Origin: Kineosporia mesophila
GTDB taxonomy: Bacteria; Actinomycetota; Actinomycetes; Actinomycetales; Kineosporiaceae
DNA length: 64,000 nt
Direction: 5' to 3'
NCBI RefSeq assembly: GCF_021129235.1
Contig: NZ_JAJOMA010000029.1
Location: 30,843-94,842 of the forward strand
The notes beneath the pieces were generated by a model. It saw only the letters and a program-made list of their open reading frames with translations, did not search any database and was not told the DNA's origin. The position numbers and the translations under genes were made by a program. Shown in pieces: positions 25,405 through 33,857 of the stretch (the stretch's first letter is position 1; every line of letters starts with the position of its first letter).

Positions 25405-25897
25405 GGGCCAGGGCCACGCCGTTCAGCCGCAGGCCGGTGGCGCCGCGCAGGTGCCGCACATCCATCTCGCCGTCCTCGCGGTAGGTGAGGAAGGCAACCT
25501 GCTCGGTCCAGTCGAGCAGGGTGCGGCCACCCTCACCGGGCAGCTCGTACAGCTCGATCGTGGCCAGGGCCGTCCAGGCGGGAACGTGGTTCACGCTGGT
25601 CTCGTAGACGTAGAGAAGACGCCGGCCGGGCTGGAGGTCGATCCAGCGGGAGCGGTTCTCGAGCTGTTCCTGCTCACCGTTCATCATGGTGAAGGTGGCG
25701 ACCGCGCGCTCGGTGCCGCCGACCCGGAAGTCGAAGGCGTAATCCGCGTCGCGGCCGGGCATCTTGAACCAGAGGCGACGCAGGACCTCGTCGGAGAAGA
25801 GCCGATAGACCGTCTCCGGAGGAGCCTCGAGCTCGCGGGAGACGGTGAAGGTGTGGTGCCTGACAGCGCTGACCGCCGTGTCCATGGCTGCCATCAC
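25391..25897 (-). CDS. SRPBCC (AHSA1-like) domain protein
   Basis: The 168-residue protein has the START-like AHSA1 fold: TFTVSRELEAPPETVYRLFS at the start and the strand pattern DFRVGGTERAVATF and YVYETSVNHVP. These proteins bind hydrophobic ligands or act as toxin-response activators; no ligand can be predicted. In-frame starts occur at 25897 (GTG), 25894 and 25885 (ATG) and the choice is uncertain. It overlaps the TetR gene tail-to-tail. Confidence 0.8.
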   Translation of the reverse strand: MMAAMDTAVSAVRHHTFTVSRELEAPPETVYRLFSDEVLRRLWFKMPGRDADYAFDFRVGGTERAVATFTMMNGEQEQLENRSRWIDLQPGRRLLYVYETSVNHVPAWTALATIELYELPGEGGRTLLDWTEQVAFLTYREDGEMDVRHLRGATGLRLNGVALALRQS

Positions 25898-25925
25898 ACC
25901 ATGGTGACGGCAGCCCGGACAACGA

Positions 25926-26108
25926 TCAGGAGCGGCCGCGCGACTTGCTCTGGTAGTTCACGGGACCCGGCAGGTCCACGGAGTGACGCTTGCTGCGCGA
26001 GTTCCAGGACCAGCGCCCGATGTGCCAGGTCTTGCTGGTGCCGCTCTTGGAGACGTTCAGGCGCAGGAACGGGAGCAGGTTGATCCGCTTGCGGAACGTG
26101 AAAGGCAT
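25926..26108 (-). CDS. DUF4236 domain protein
   Basis: The 60-residue basic protein follows the DUF4236 pattern: FRKRINLLPFLRLNVSKSG at the N terminus and VDLPGPVNYQSK at the C terminus. The family is often fused to or found beside DNA-processing domains, with no fixed role. The ATG has GAGGGAGAGAAAG upstream. It is the whole domain and little more. Confidence 0.85.
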   Translation of the reverse strand: MPFTFRKRINLLPFLRLNVSKSGTSKTWHIGRWSWNSRSKRHSVDLPGPVNYQSKSRGRS

Positions 26109-26199
26109 GACTTTCTCTCCCTCAGCTGCTCAGAGGGCCCCGGTACGGCCCGATACGACCACCATTGGGCCAACCTGACACCTTCGCAAGCCGAGCCGA

Positions 26200-26988
26200 T
26201 CATGAACTCGCCAGGCCGACCCGGTAGCCGCCGCCGGTGGAGAACTGGACAGCCACCGAGAAGCGGTCACCCCGCACCAGCGTGCGCCGGTACTCGGCCG
26301 GGCCGTTCGGGCCCTGAGTGCGTCGCTCGATCGCGAAAGCCGCTGTCTGGGGGTCGATCCCGAGCAACTCACGCTCGTCCGGGGAGGGCAGCACGGCGTG
26401 GATGGTCTCCTCGCCCCCGCCCAGGCGCACACCGCACCGGCGCTCCAGCTCCCGGTAGACCGCGGTGTGCGTGAAATCGGCCTCCAGCAACGGTTCGGCC
26501 AGATCGGCGGGCAGCCAGACCCGGTCGAGCGCCAGCGGCTCGGCATCGGCCAGCCGCACGCGCTCGAGATGGAACAGACGGGTGGACGCGGAGAGCGACA
26601 GCCGGGCGGCGACCTCCGGGTCGGTGCGCACGTCCAGGGCCCGCACGATGCTGCGCTGTTCCAGCCCTTCGGCCTCGACCGAGGCGAAGAGGCTGTAGAG
26701 AGCGCCCAGCGGCTGGGTGATGCGGCGGGTGCCCTCGGCGACCCGGGGACGCCGCCCGCGGCCGGCGATCACCACACCCTCGTCGCGCAGTCGGCGCAGG
26801 GCCTCGCGTACCGTGTGCCGGCTCACGTCGTAGGCCTCGACCAGCGCCATCTCACCGGGGAAGTTCTCGGTGAACTGGCCGTCGTTGAGCCGCTTTCGCA
26901 GGTCGGCGTGCACCTGGGCCCACAGGGGCAACGGGTCGGCGCGATCGATCGCCACCGCCCAGGCGCTGGTGCCAGAGTCAACCGTCAC
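26200..26988 (-). CDS. GntR-family regulator with UTRA domain (HutC type)
   Basis: The 262-residue protein has an N-terminal winged helix (EAYDVSRHTVREALRRLRDEG) and a C-terminal UTRA ligand-binding domain (residues about 100-255). The GTG start has GGAGCGG upstream. It is divergent from the persulfide-dioxygenase/rhodanese gene, with a palindrome between them at 27029-27044, so it probably controls that gene and itself. Confidence 0.88.
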   Translation of the reverse strand: MTVDSGTSAWAVAIDRADPLPLWAQVHADLRKRLNDGQFTENFPGEMALVEAYDVSRHTVREALRRLRDEGVVIAGRGRRPRVAEGTRRITQPLGALYSLFASVEAEGLEQRSIVRALDVRTDPEVAARLSLSASTRLFHLERVRLADAEPLALDRVWLPADLAEPLLEADFTHTAVYRELERRCGVRLGGGEETIHAVLPSPDERELLGIDPQTAAFAIERRTQGPNGPAEYRRTLVRGDRFSVAVQFSTGGGYRVGLASS

Positions 26989-27028
26989 GTCGTACCGCTC
27001 CCCATTGCCACTCCAACCGGCCGCGCCT

Positions 27029-27052
27029 TAATGTACGGACATTAGGATGTAC
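27029..27052. promoter_or_regulatory. Candidate GntR operator
   Basis: TAATGTACGGACATTA (27029-27044) is a perfect palindrome with 6-bp arms and a 4-bp centre. ATGTAC recurs 16 bp further on at 27047-27052, giving a second half-site on the same helix face. It lies between the divergent GntR and dioxygenase genes. Confidence 0.65.
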
Positions 27053-27078
27053 CGGCAATATGCAGGAGAGTGCGGCCC

Positions 27079-28425
27079 GTGATCCAGGTGGACGTGATCG
27101 AGACCAGCGAGCTGGGCGACCGCAGCTACATCGCCCACGACGGCACCAGCGCCGTCGTCGTCGACCCGCAGCGCGACATCGACCGCGTCCTGGATCTGCT
27201 CGCGAGCCGCAACCTGACCTGCGTCCTGGTACTCGAGACCCACATCCATAACGACTACGTCACCGGCGGCCACGAGCTGGCCCGCCGCACCGGCGCGGTG
27301 TACGGGGTGAACGCGGCCGACGACGTCTCGTTCGAGCGGCGGCCCCTGCGCGACGGTGACCTCCTGGACGCGGGTTCCCTGCGGGTCCGGGTCATCTCGA
27401 CACCCGGCCACACGGACACGCACCTGGCCTACGTGGTGGAGGCCGGCCCGTCCGCACCCGTCGTGTTCACCGGCGGGTCCCTGCTCTTCGGCAGTGTGGG
27501 GCGCACCGACCTGGTCGACCCCGCGCGCACGCACGAACTCACGCACGCGCAGTACCGCTCGGCCCACCGGCTGGCCCACGAACTGACCGACGAGACCCAG
27601 GTGATGCCGACCCACGGGTTCGGCAGCTTCTGCTCGGCCAGTGCGAATGTCGGCGGCGTGTCCAGCACCATCGGCGACCAGAAGCAGCAGAACGACGCGC
27701 TGCTGGAGACCGACGAGAACGCTTTCGTGGAGCGCCTGGTGGCCGGGCTGACGGTCTACCCGTCGTACTACGCGCAGATGGGTGTGCGGAACCGGCAGGG
27801 GCCGGGACCGGTCGACCTGAGCACGCCGGAACTGACCGAGCCGGACGAGCTGCACCGGCGTCTGCTGAACGGCGAGTGGGTGGTCGACCTGCGCGACCGC
27901 ACGGCCTACGCCGCCGGGCACGTGCCGGGCACCGTCAGCATCGACCTGGGTGGGCAGTTCAGCACCTACCTGGGCTGGCTCATGCCCTGGGGCGCGGAAC
28001 TCACGCTGATCGGCGAGAGCGCCGGGCAGATCGAGGAGGCCCGGCGTCAGCTCGTGCGCATCGGGATCGACGAGCTCGACGCCGCGCTGGTGGGTACCCC
28101 GGCCGAGCTGATGGCTGAGAGGGGCCTGCCCGCGACCTACCGCAAGGCCTCTTTCGCCGACCTGGCCGAGGTTCTCGGGCAGCCCGGCGTGGTGGTGCTC
28201 GACGTGCGCCGCGACGACGAGCGGGCGGCGAGCCACCTGCCGGGCTCGGCCCACGCACCCCTGCACCGGCTCCTGGACAGCCTCGACACCCTGCCCGAGG
28301 GCCGGCTCTGGGTGCACTGCGTCAGCGGTTACCGTTCGGCCATCGCGGCCAGCCTGCTGCAGCGGGCCGGGCGCGAGGTGGTCTGGATCGCCGACGACTA
28401 CACGAACGCGGCCGCGCTGCTCTAG
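27079..28425 (+). CDS. Persulfide-dioxygenase-like MBL hydrolase fused to two rhodanese domains
   Basis: The 448-residue protein has an N-terminal metallo-beta-lactamase domain with THIHNDYVTGG and STPGHTDTHLA, typical of ETHE1-like persulfide dioxygenases, then two rhodanese domains. The first (VVDLRDRTAYAAGHVPGT) lacks an active cysteine; the second has HCVSGYRS with the catalytic Cys. The third MBL motif position is Tyr in HNDY where His is usual (HxHxDH), which is odd and may alter metal binding. It probably oxidises or transfers persulfide sulfur. GTG 27079 has GGAGAG at good distance; GTG 27070 is the alternative. Confidence 0.85.
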   Translation: MIQVDVIETSELGDRSYIAHDGTSAVVVDPQRDIDRVLDLLASRNLTCVLVLETHIHNDYVTGGHELARRTGAVYGVNAADDVSFERRPLRDGDLLDAGSLRVRVISTPGHTDTHLAYVVEAGPSAPVVFTGGSLLFGSVGRTDLVDPARTHELTHAQYRSAHRLAHELTDETQVMPTHGFGSFCSASANVGGVSSTIGDQKQQNDALLETDENAFVERLVAGLTVYPSYYAQMGVRNRQGPGPVDLSTPELTEPDELHRRLLNGEWVVDLRDRTAYAAGHVPGTVSIDLGGQFSTYLGWLMPWGAELTLIGESAGQIEEARRQLVRIGIDELDAALVGTPAELMAERGLPATYRKASFADLAEVLGQPGVVVLDVRRDDERAASHLPGSAHAPLHRLLDSLDTLPEGRLWVHCVSGYRSAIAASLLQRAGREVVWIADDYTNAAALL

Positions 28426-28437
28426 CTCTCGGCCGGT

Positions 28438-28830
28438 CTAGCTCTCGGCGGAGCTGGTGATGCAGATGAGGTTTCCGCAGGTGTCGTCCAGCACCGCCAT
28501 GACCATGGGGCCCATTTGCGTCGGCTCCTGGGTGAAGACCACACCCTGACCCTTCAGCCGCTCGTACTCGGCGTGGCAGTCCGTCACGGCGAAACTGGTG
28601 AACGGGATGCCGTCGGAGACCAGGGCCCTCTTGAAAGGCCCGACCGCGGCGTGCCGGGAGGGCTCGAGCAGCAGCTCGACGCCGTTCTCGTCACCGGCCG
28701 AGGTGACGGTCAGCCAGCGGTCCTCCCCCAGGGGCACATCGTTTTTCAACACGAAGCCCAGCTTCCCGGTGTAGAAATCGAGGGCCTTCTGCTGGTCGTC
28801 GACGAACACACTGGCGATGTGGATGCGCAT
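28438..28830 (-). CDS. VOC-superfamily (glyoxalase/dioxygenase fold) protein
   Basis: The 130-residue protein has the paired beta-alpha-beta-beta-beta modules of the VOC fold, with DDQQKALDFYTGKLGFV at the N terminus and a Glu metal-ligand candidate in NGVELLLEPS. The substrate is unknown. TAGTGT lies 8 nt before the ATG with TTGAAG 17 bp further upstream, a good leaderless promoter. The stop lies 12 bp from the convergent dioxygenase stop, inside a short direct repeat (TCTAGCTCTCGGC). Confidence 0.85.
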   Translation of the reverse strand: MRIHIASVFVDDQQKALDFYTGKLGFVLKNDVPLGEDRWLTVTSAGDENGVELLLEPSRHAAVGPFKRALVSDGIPFTSFAVTDCHAEYERLKGQGVVFTQEPTQMGPMVMAVLDDTCGNLICITSSAES

Positions 28831-28863
28831 GACCAGTCACACTATGCAGCCGGAGATCACGCT

Positions 28864-29187
28864 TCAAGCACGTCCGACGGCATAGTTGCCGTTCGCGCTG
28901 CCCTCCGGGTCGATGCGCTTCATCACCTGGGCCGCCAGACCGAGCACGGCCGGGTCGCTCCAGGCCCCGGATTCCTCCAGCCCGGCGATCAGCGTCTCTT
29001 TGTGCTGCTCGGGCTCGGCAATGTACTGCTCCAGCGCCCCCTGAGCCTCCGGGCGGCCCTCGAGCCGGGAGCGCAGTGCGGTGTGCAGGCTGGCGAAGTC
29101 GTCCTCCACCGCACCCAGCATGGTGCTGGACTCGGTCTTGGACTCCCCGGCCACGATCGCCGTCAGGATCAGCGACAACGGTTCCAT
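28864..29187 (-). CDS. Small helical protein, effector-associated-like
   Basis: From ATG 29187 (GAGGG upstream) the 107-residue protein starts MEPLSLILTAIVAGESKTES and continues with LHTALRSRLEGRPEAQGALEQYIAEPEQHKETL in pieces that resemble the N-terminal helical modules found in many actinomycete conflict-system adaptors (MDPxTLIxxALAAG ... LxxRxxGRPxAExxLxxxxxxPExW). Those proteins usually continue with a QGVQIGDxNxQ motif, which is absent here: the protein ends NGNYAVGRA. The assignment is by resemblance only; the gene may be a stand-alone remnant. Confidence 0.65.
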   Translation of the reverse strand: MEPLSLILTAIVAGESKTESSTMLGAVEDDFASLHTALRSRLEGRPEAQGALEQYIAEPEQHKETLIAGLEESGAWSDPAVLGLAAQVMKRIDPEGSANGNYAVGRA

Positions 29188-29344
29188 GATCACCCTCTGT
29201 GTGCGTCGACATGCATTCTGGCTCAACCATTCTTTGCCCTGAACGGCCGGTCCGCACGTCGGGCCCGGGATGCCGGGACGACCGCCTGCCGACATACTGG
29301 CACCGCCACTGAGGCAGTGCGCCGTGACAATCGGGAGAGTCACC

Positions 29345-29614
29345 ATGGTTCAGCCGCGTATCAAGCTCGACCCCAACGTCTCGCTCGGGCCCGTGGAGAA
29401 ACTGCGTGGGCCGCTGGAGGAGCAGCTCACCTCGGCCCTGCGCAACGCCGTGGACAAGGTCGACGACCAGTACCAGGGCGAGACCGTGACCGAGGTCGAG
29501 AAAGAACTGCTCGAGGGCACGAAAGCCGGTCTGCACCCGGACATCGCCGAGGCCATCAGCCCGGACCAGGAACAGCTGCGCGACGTCGCCGCTACCATCG
29601 TCCACAACAACTGA
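29345..29614 (+). CDS. Conserved hypothetical protein
   Basis: The 89-residue acidic helical protein starts at ATG 29345 with GGGAGAG upstream. I do not recognise a family. It is divergent from the small helical protein at 28864 and lies 4 bp ahead of the next gene, so the two plus-strand genes form an operon. Confidence 0.7.
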   Translation: MVQPRIKLDPNVSLGPVEKLRGPLEEQLTSALRNAVDKVDDQYQGETVTEVEKELLEGTKAGLHPDIAEAISPDQEQLRDVAATIVHNN

Positions 29615-29618
29615 CGCG

Positions 29619-29930
29619 ATGACGGTGGCCGAGCCCACCCCGGACGGCCACCACGTCGTCATCAAGGGCCGGAAATGGCGGGCGACCGACCCCGACCTGC
29701 CGGACGATGTCGCCGCGCTCCTTCGCAAGGAACTGATGAGCGCCCGGCGGGCGGTCGGCCAGGCCCTGAAAGCCCAAGACGCCCGAGCCGAACGCTCCGC
29801 CCGCGACCGGGTGCAGGCCGCCAAGGTCGCTCTCGGCGAGCGCGGAACTCCGTGGTGGGAGCAGTCCCCCGAAGAACGCAAAGCCCGCTGGCAACCCTTG
29901 ACCCAAGAGCTCCGCACCACCCAGCCCTGA
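29619..29930 (+). CDS. Conserved actinobacterial hypothetical protein
   Basis: The 103-residue protein matches a small actinobacterial family I know from similar text (HVVIKGRKWRATDP, LMSARRAVGQALKAQDA, VALGERGTPWWE). It is sometimes labelled biopolymer transporter Tol, which nothing in the sequence supports. It has no membrane segment. It begins 4 bp after the preceding gene. Confidence 0.75.
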   Translation: MTVAEPTPDGHHVVIKGRKWRATDPDLPDDVAALLRKELMSARRAVGQALKAQDARAERSARDRVQAAKVALGERGTPWWEQSPEERKARWQPLTQELRTTQP

Positions 29931-30254
29931 GCCGCCGGTCGCAGGCGCGAGCCGTGGACCCGACCATTCGGCTGGGGACCCTTTGCGCATTCGCAGAAGG
30001 GTTTTGGGTCAAGGTTTGAAGGTTACGGTTTGCGTCTCCTTCCTTAAGAGGCCACCCCTGGGCATCCTCTCCCGACCCGCACCGCTGCGTTACCGCAGGC
30101 GACCTGGGGGAGGGGCGTTACTCGTCCTCTGCTCATAACCAAAATCTCTGGTTTTAAATCAACCTCAAGGCAAGAATTCGCCGTTTGACGGCGAAGCATG
30201 GGGCTGCAACGTTTCTCCCGGTTGCCATCGTCTGCCGAACCAGGAGTCAGCTCC
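29931..30254. other. A/T-richer intergenic region with small hairpins
   Basis: The 324 bp have lower G/C than the surroundings, especially 30140-30175. A hairpin TTCGCCGT-TTG-ACGGCGAA lies at 30177-30195 and CTGCG/CGCAG pairs near 30091-30105. No gene is supported. It leads into a decayed coding fragment. Confidence 0.5.
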
Positions 30255-30528
30255 ATGAAACGTCGCCGGGTGCGGGTCGACAACAACGCGCGGACCGCCT
30301 TCACGCAGGGCCTGCCGGTCGACGACCTGACCGTGGCGAACGCCGGATCGCCCGCGCTGGAGACGCACGGCATCGACGGGGTCACGGCCGGCACGGTCGC
30401 AGCCCGCGACGTCGGCGAGTCCGGCGTGCTGCCTGGTGAACAGTAAGCTGACCGAGAATCCGCGGATGGACGGCGGACTCACCGACTCGAACATCGCTCT
30501 GCAGAACTCCACCGTCAGCCGCTGCTGA
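30255..30528 (+). pseudogene. Frameshifted fragment, possibly of a right-handed beta-helix protein
   Basis: Codon use is coding-like from ATG 30255 in one frame to a TAA at 30444-30446, and then in another frame from about 30436 to a TGA at 30526-30528. The first frame reads VDDLTVANAGSPALETHGID and VAARDVGESGVLP, the second GGLTDSNIALQNSTVSRC; both resemble rungs of parallel beta-helix proteins. A single-base frameshift near 30436-30446 would join them. There is no signal peptide or complete domain, so this is probably a remnant. Two tiny real genes are the alternative. Confidence 0.4.
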
Positions 30529-30606
30529 CCTCCGATCGCCGGTGGGGCGACCCCGATGCCCCGGGACCGCCCCACCGGTTCAGCGGCAACGCAGCTGGAC
30601 AGCAGA

Positions 30607-31002
30607 TCAGTTCGGGGTGAAAAGCCCCTGCAGGCCGACCAGCACGGCGATGACCCCGAAGATCGCCAGCAGCAGGGCGGCACCCTGCACCTCTCCCCCG
30701 GCGGGACGCAACGGCCGCTTGCCGGTGATCCGGTCCCACAGCAGGATCACGCCCACGGCGATGCCGACCACCTCGAAGTGGAACAGGTGCGGGCCGGAGG
30801 TCAGGTGCACGATCAGGTAATAGCCACCCGTGACCAGTGCCACCACGCCGACGATCCAGGCGAACGGGTCGAGGCGGGAGATCCACCGCCCGGCCTGCTC
30901 GCCGCCGCCGTTGGGGATCATGAGCAGCAGCGGCAGGGCCAGCAGCAGGCCGCCGAGAATGTTGGACAGGTCGAGAAGAAGCGCGATCACCGTGAGCTCC
31001 AC
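30607..31002 (-). CDS. Four-segment membrane protein of unknown function
   Basis: The 131-residue protein has four hydrophobic segments (LLLDLSNILGGLLLALPLLL, AWIVGVVALVTGGYYLIVHL, FEVVGIAVGVILLW and ALLLAIFGVIAVLVGLQGLF). The start is GTG 31002. I do not recognise a family. It is divergent from the EACC1 gene. Confidence 0.75.
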   Translation of the reverse strand: MELTVIALLLDLSNILGGLLLALPLLLMIPNGGGEQAGRWISRLDPFAWIVGVVALVTGGYYLIVHLTSGPHLFHFEVVGIAVGVILLWDRITGKRPLRPAGGEVQGAALLLAIFGVIAVLVGLQGLFTPN

Positions 31003-31155
31003 TTGCCATATAGCGCCGGGGACATGAACGCTCAGGTCGGTGAGCCCTGAAACCGTAGCAGAATAGGGTTAAACCGCACGTCGTCGCGCCGTGGTCACGA
31101 TTAACCCACCAGTAGGGGCTTATCATCCGTGCTCCCGTGACGCGGAGGGAAAAAT

Positions 31156-31479
31156 ATGCACGTGAGAATGTCGGTCTGGGGCGAACCTGAGGAACACCTG
31201 GTCGCCTCGCTGGAGAACTGGCTCCAGCTGGACCCGGAACTGCACGGCACACCGGTCATCCGGGAGACGGAGGCCGACGACCGCCTGTCCGTCGTCCTGC
31301 CGGCCGACCGCACACCCTCAGCTCTCGCCGGGGCCCTGAGCACCTGGCTGAGCACGCGCATCGGAGACGTGCGGCTCAATGTCACCGGACCCGACGGCAC
31401 CGTGGAGGTCTCGGTCGCGAACATCGCCGACCACGAGACCCTGCTGCGTGGGGCACTGGGATCCGATCAGAGCCGGTGA
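31156..31479 (+). CDS. Effector-associated constant component EACC1, orphan
   Basis: The 107-residue protein has the EACC1 layout: an N-terminal beta strand (HVRMSVWGEPE), the helix LENWLQLDPELHG, the helix ALAGALSTWLSTR and the strand VRLNVTGPDGTVEVSVA. EACC1 proteins were described as constant parts of NTP-dependent or protease-based conflict systems in multicellular bacteria, usually beside a trypsin-, caspase- or STAND-type partner. None is visible here, so this is an orphan or the partner is elsewhere. The ATG has GGAGGG upstream. Its 3-prime end overlaps the convergent lipoprotein gene by 13 nt. Confidence 0.78.
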   Translation: MHVRMSVWGEPEEHLVASLENWLQLDPELHGTPVIRETEADDRLSVVLPADRTPSALAGALSTWLSTRIGDVRLNVTGPDGTVEVSVANIADHETLLRGALGSDQSR

Positions 31480-32816
31480 CCGGGCAGCAGGGTGGCCGGC
31501 GAGGCCTCTCGCACCCGGATCGTGTGCGGCGGCGTGAACACGGCCTCGTCGGCGACACCCGTGATCCCGTCGATGAGGACGGGGATGCCCGCGGTCAGCC
31601 AGGTCAGGCCGACCTCGGTGAACCGGCCGCTGCGCCCGTCCAGCTCGTAGCGCTTCTTCCAGGCCGTCTGCAGGCAGCCGAAGGCCACCTGGTGTGCCTT
31701 CCGCACGCTTTCCTCGGCCTCGCCCAGGCTTTCGACGTCGGTGACGGTGAACTTCTTCAGGCAGTCACCGGCCAGCACGTCGGCGAGAACCCGCTCCGAG
31801 GTGTGCCGCCGCACCACCGGGACGCCGGGCACGCCGTCCATCGCCGACCCGAACGCCTTCAGCCCGAAGGTCAGGGCCATGCCGAGATAGGCGTCACCCG
31901 TGGCCCGCGTCGACACCACTCCGGCCGGCCGCAGTGTGCCGGGATGCAGCACGACGGTCGATCCCCCGGTCAGCAGGGTGGTTTCGGCGCCGGCGCCGGA
32001 CCGGTGCACGCCGCGCAGCCCCGCGGGCAGCTCGACCCCATTTCCCAGCGCCTCGCCCCGCCAGGCCCCGGGGAACCTGACGCTGACCGGATACCCGCGC
32101 GCATTCGTCACTTTCAGCACCGGCGCACCCCCGTCCACGCCGTAACACCACAGTATCCGGGCACTGCGCCCGGCCTCGACCCGCAGGCTGGACCGCCGGG
32201 CGGAGAGCTCGTTCGGGCAGACCGGTGCGGACGCGGTGACGGCCAGGGTGTTGCGGTAGTCGGTCGCGACCGCGTTGCGCAGGGCCGAGAAGTCCCAGCC
32301 GAACGCGTTCCACCACGACAGCTCGTACACCTCGGCAGTGATCGTGTGCTTGTCCGGGTCGTACTCGGCCGGGACGATGCTCCAGCGCGCCGTCGCGTCG
32401 TCATAGTGCCCGAGCACGGCGGATGAGTCCTCGTCCGCCGCGGCCGGCAGCGGCTGCGTCACCACCGGCACCGTCAGCCGCAGCGGCCCGGTCAGCCGCG
32501 CGCCCCGGAGCCGGAGCTCGTAGGCGTCCAGGGTGCTGAGGAACGGTGACGGCGACTCCGGCGACATCACGCTCTTCCCCGCCCGGCGCACCACCAGCTC
32601 GCCCTCACCCGACACCGAACCGGCCGGCACGTCGATCACGGGACCACCCGGCACGGACACGCGTCCCCCGGCCGCCCCGACGGCGCCGGAGACACCCACC
32701 TCGGCGGGACGCGTCACCTGTTCCACCGTGACCGGCTGCGCGGTGCATCCAGCGACACAGACCGCGGCCAGTACTCCCACGAGTCTCCTCAGCACAGGCC
32801 GAGCCCCCTTGTCCAC
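31467..32816 (-). CDS. Lipoprotein with ZU5-like segment, unknown function
   Basis: From GTG 32816 the 449-residue protein starts with a lipoprotein signal (LRRLVGVLAAVCVAGC, lipobox Cys about residue 23). Residues about 40-110 resemble a ZU5 domain (GGRVSVPGGPVIDVPAG). The rest is beta-rich with several cysteines and no family I recognise. The frame is open to 33137, but the upstream part overlaps the HAD gene and has poor codon use; GGTGG precedes GTG 32816. Confidence 0.72.
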   Translation of the reverse strand: MDKGARPVLRRLVGVLAAVCVAGCTAQPVTVEQVTRPAEVGVSGAVGAAGGRVSVPGGPVIDVPAGSVSGEGELVVRRAGKSVMSPESPSPFLSTLDAYELRLRGARLTGPLRLTVPVVTQPLPAAADEDSSAVLGHYDDATARWSIVPAEYDPDKHTITAEVYELSWWNAFGWDFSALRNAVATDYRNTLAVTASAPVCPNELSARRSSLRVEAGRSARILWCYGVDGGAPVLKVTNARGYPVSVRFPGAWRGEALGNGVELPAGLRGVHRSGAGAETTLLTGGSTVVLHPGTLRPAGVVSTRATGDAYLGMALTFGLKAFGSAMDGVPGVPVVRRHTSERVLADVLAGDCLKKFTVTDVESLGEAEESVRKAHQVAFGCLQTAWKKRYELDGRSGRFTEVGLTWLTAGIPVLIDGITGVADEAVFTPPHTIRVREASPATLLPGHRL

Positions 32817-32958
32817 GCCGTTCCACCTACCGACCGGAAGATCCGGAAGGAGCCACGGTAGGCCCGGCGCCGGGGATACCCGCGCGTACAGAACCGGTCT
32901 CGGAAGAACGGCCGATGCCACCGCCACGTACTCCGCCGCGCGTTCTAAGCTGCCGGTC

Positions 32959-33639
32959 ATGGCTCCTGAACAGCGTCTGCCGGAACTCGCCGCCGCGACG
33001 AAGTACGTACTGCTCGACTTCGACGGTCCGGTCTGCGACCTCTTCGGGGTGCTGGCACCCGACGTGATCGCCGCCTCCCTGCTCGACGAGCTGGAGGTCA
33101 TCGTGGGCGGTCCGGTGGACGAGGAACTGGCCGACATCGACGACCCGCTCGACCTGCTCGACGGGGTCAGTGAGATCTACCCGGAACTGACCGGGCGGGT
33201 GGACGCGTCGGTGCGCGACGCCGAGGTGGACGCGGCCGCCCTGGCCCCGGTGACGCCCGGGGCCGTGGAGTTCCTCCAGGCCTGTGCGGCGAGCGGGCGG
33301 CCGGTGGCGATCGTCAGCAACAACGGCGCCGAGGCGGTGCGGGCCCTGCTGGAACTACACGGGCTCAGCGACCTGGTGCAGCACGTGGAGGGCCGTAACC
33401 CGGACCCCCGCCTGATGAAGCCCGACCCCACGCCCCTGCTCCAGGCCATGCGGGCGCTGGGGGCCGATCCCGCGAGCACCACGATGATCGGCGACTCCTC
33501 CAGCGACATCCTCGCCGCCCGGGCCGCCGCGGTGGAGGCCATCGCGCTGCTCACCCTCGCGCCGGACCACTCCGAGCAGCCGTGGGTGGGCGACATGGAC
33601 ACCCTGGCGGAACTGTTCGGGGCTCAGTCCCTGCCGTAG
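32959..33639 (+). CDS. HAD-superfamily hydrolase
   Basis: The 226-residue protein has HAD motif I DFDGPVCDLF (nucleophile and acid Asp), motif II SNNGA, a conserved lysine in MKPDPTPLLQAM and motif III/IV IGDSSSDILAA. It is probably a small phosphatase; position of the cap points to the phosphoglycolate-phosphatase-like group. TAAGCT lies 7 nt before ATG 32959, supporting that start. It overlaps the small convergent gene by 16 nt. Confidence 0.88.
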   Translation: MAPEQRLPELAAATKYVLLDFDGPVCDLFGVLAPDVIAASLLDELEVIVGGPVDEELADIDDPLDLLDGVSEIYPELTGRVDASVRDAEVDAAALAPVTPGAVEFLQACAASGRPVAIVSNNGAEAVRALLELHGLSDLVQHVEGRNPDPRLMKPDPTPLLQAMRALGADPASTTMIGDSSSDILAARAAAVEAIALLTLAPDHSEQPWVGDMDTLAELFGAQSLP

Positions 33640-33788
33640 AAGCTGTTCAGCTGGGTGTCGAGGTAGGCCAGGTCGGGGTGGGCCCGCAGATCGGCGCCGA
33701 GTTCGTGCACCCGCACCCGCGCCGAGAAGACTTCCAGCTTGTGGGCGCAGGTCTCGAGAGTGCTGGCCATGCGGTCGAGTTCGTCCAT
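33624..33788 (-). CDS. Small hypothetical protein
   Basis: The 54-residue protein, too short for most gene callers, has strong third-position G/C bias and a helical composition (MDELDRMASTLETCAHKLEV then LAYLDTQLNSFYGRD). It runs from ATG 33788 to a TGA that lies inside the HAD gene's end. No family is recognised. Confidence 0.55.
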   Translation of the reverse strand: MDELDRMASTLETCAHKLEVFSARVRVHELGADLRAHPDLAYLDTQLNSFYGRD

Positions 33789-33857
33789 GGCTCAATCATG
33801 TACGGCCGGTAGTTGAAGGTCACGGTTACCCGGCCGGATGCACCCACCCGGCGCAAC

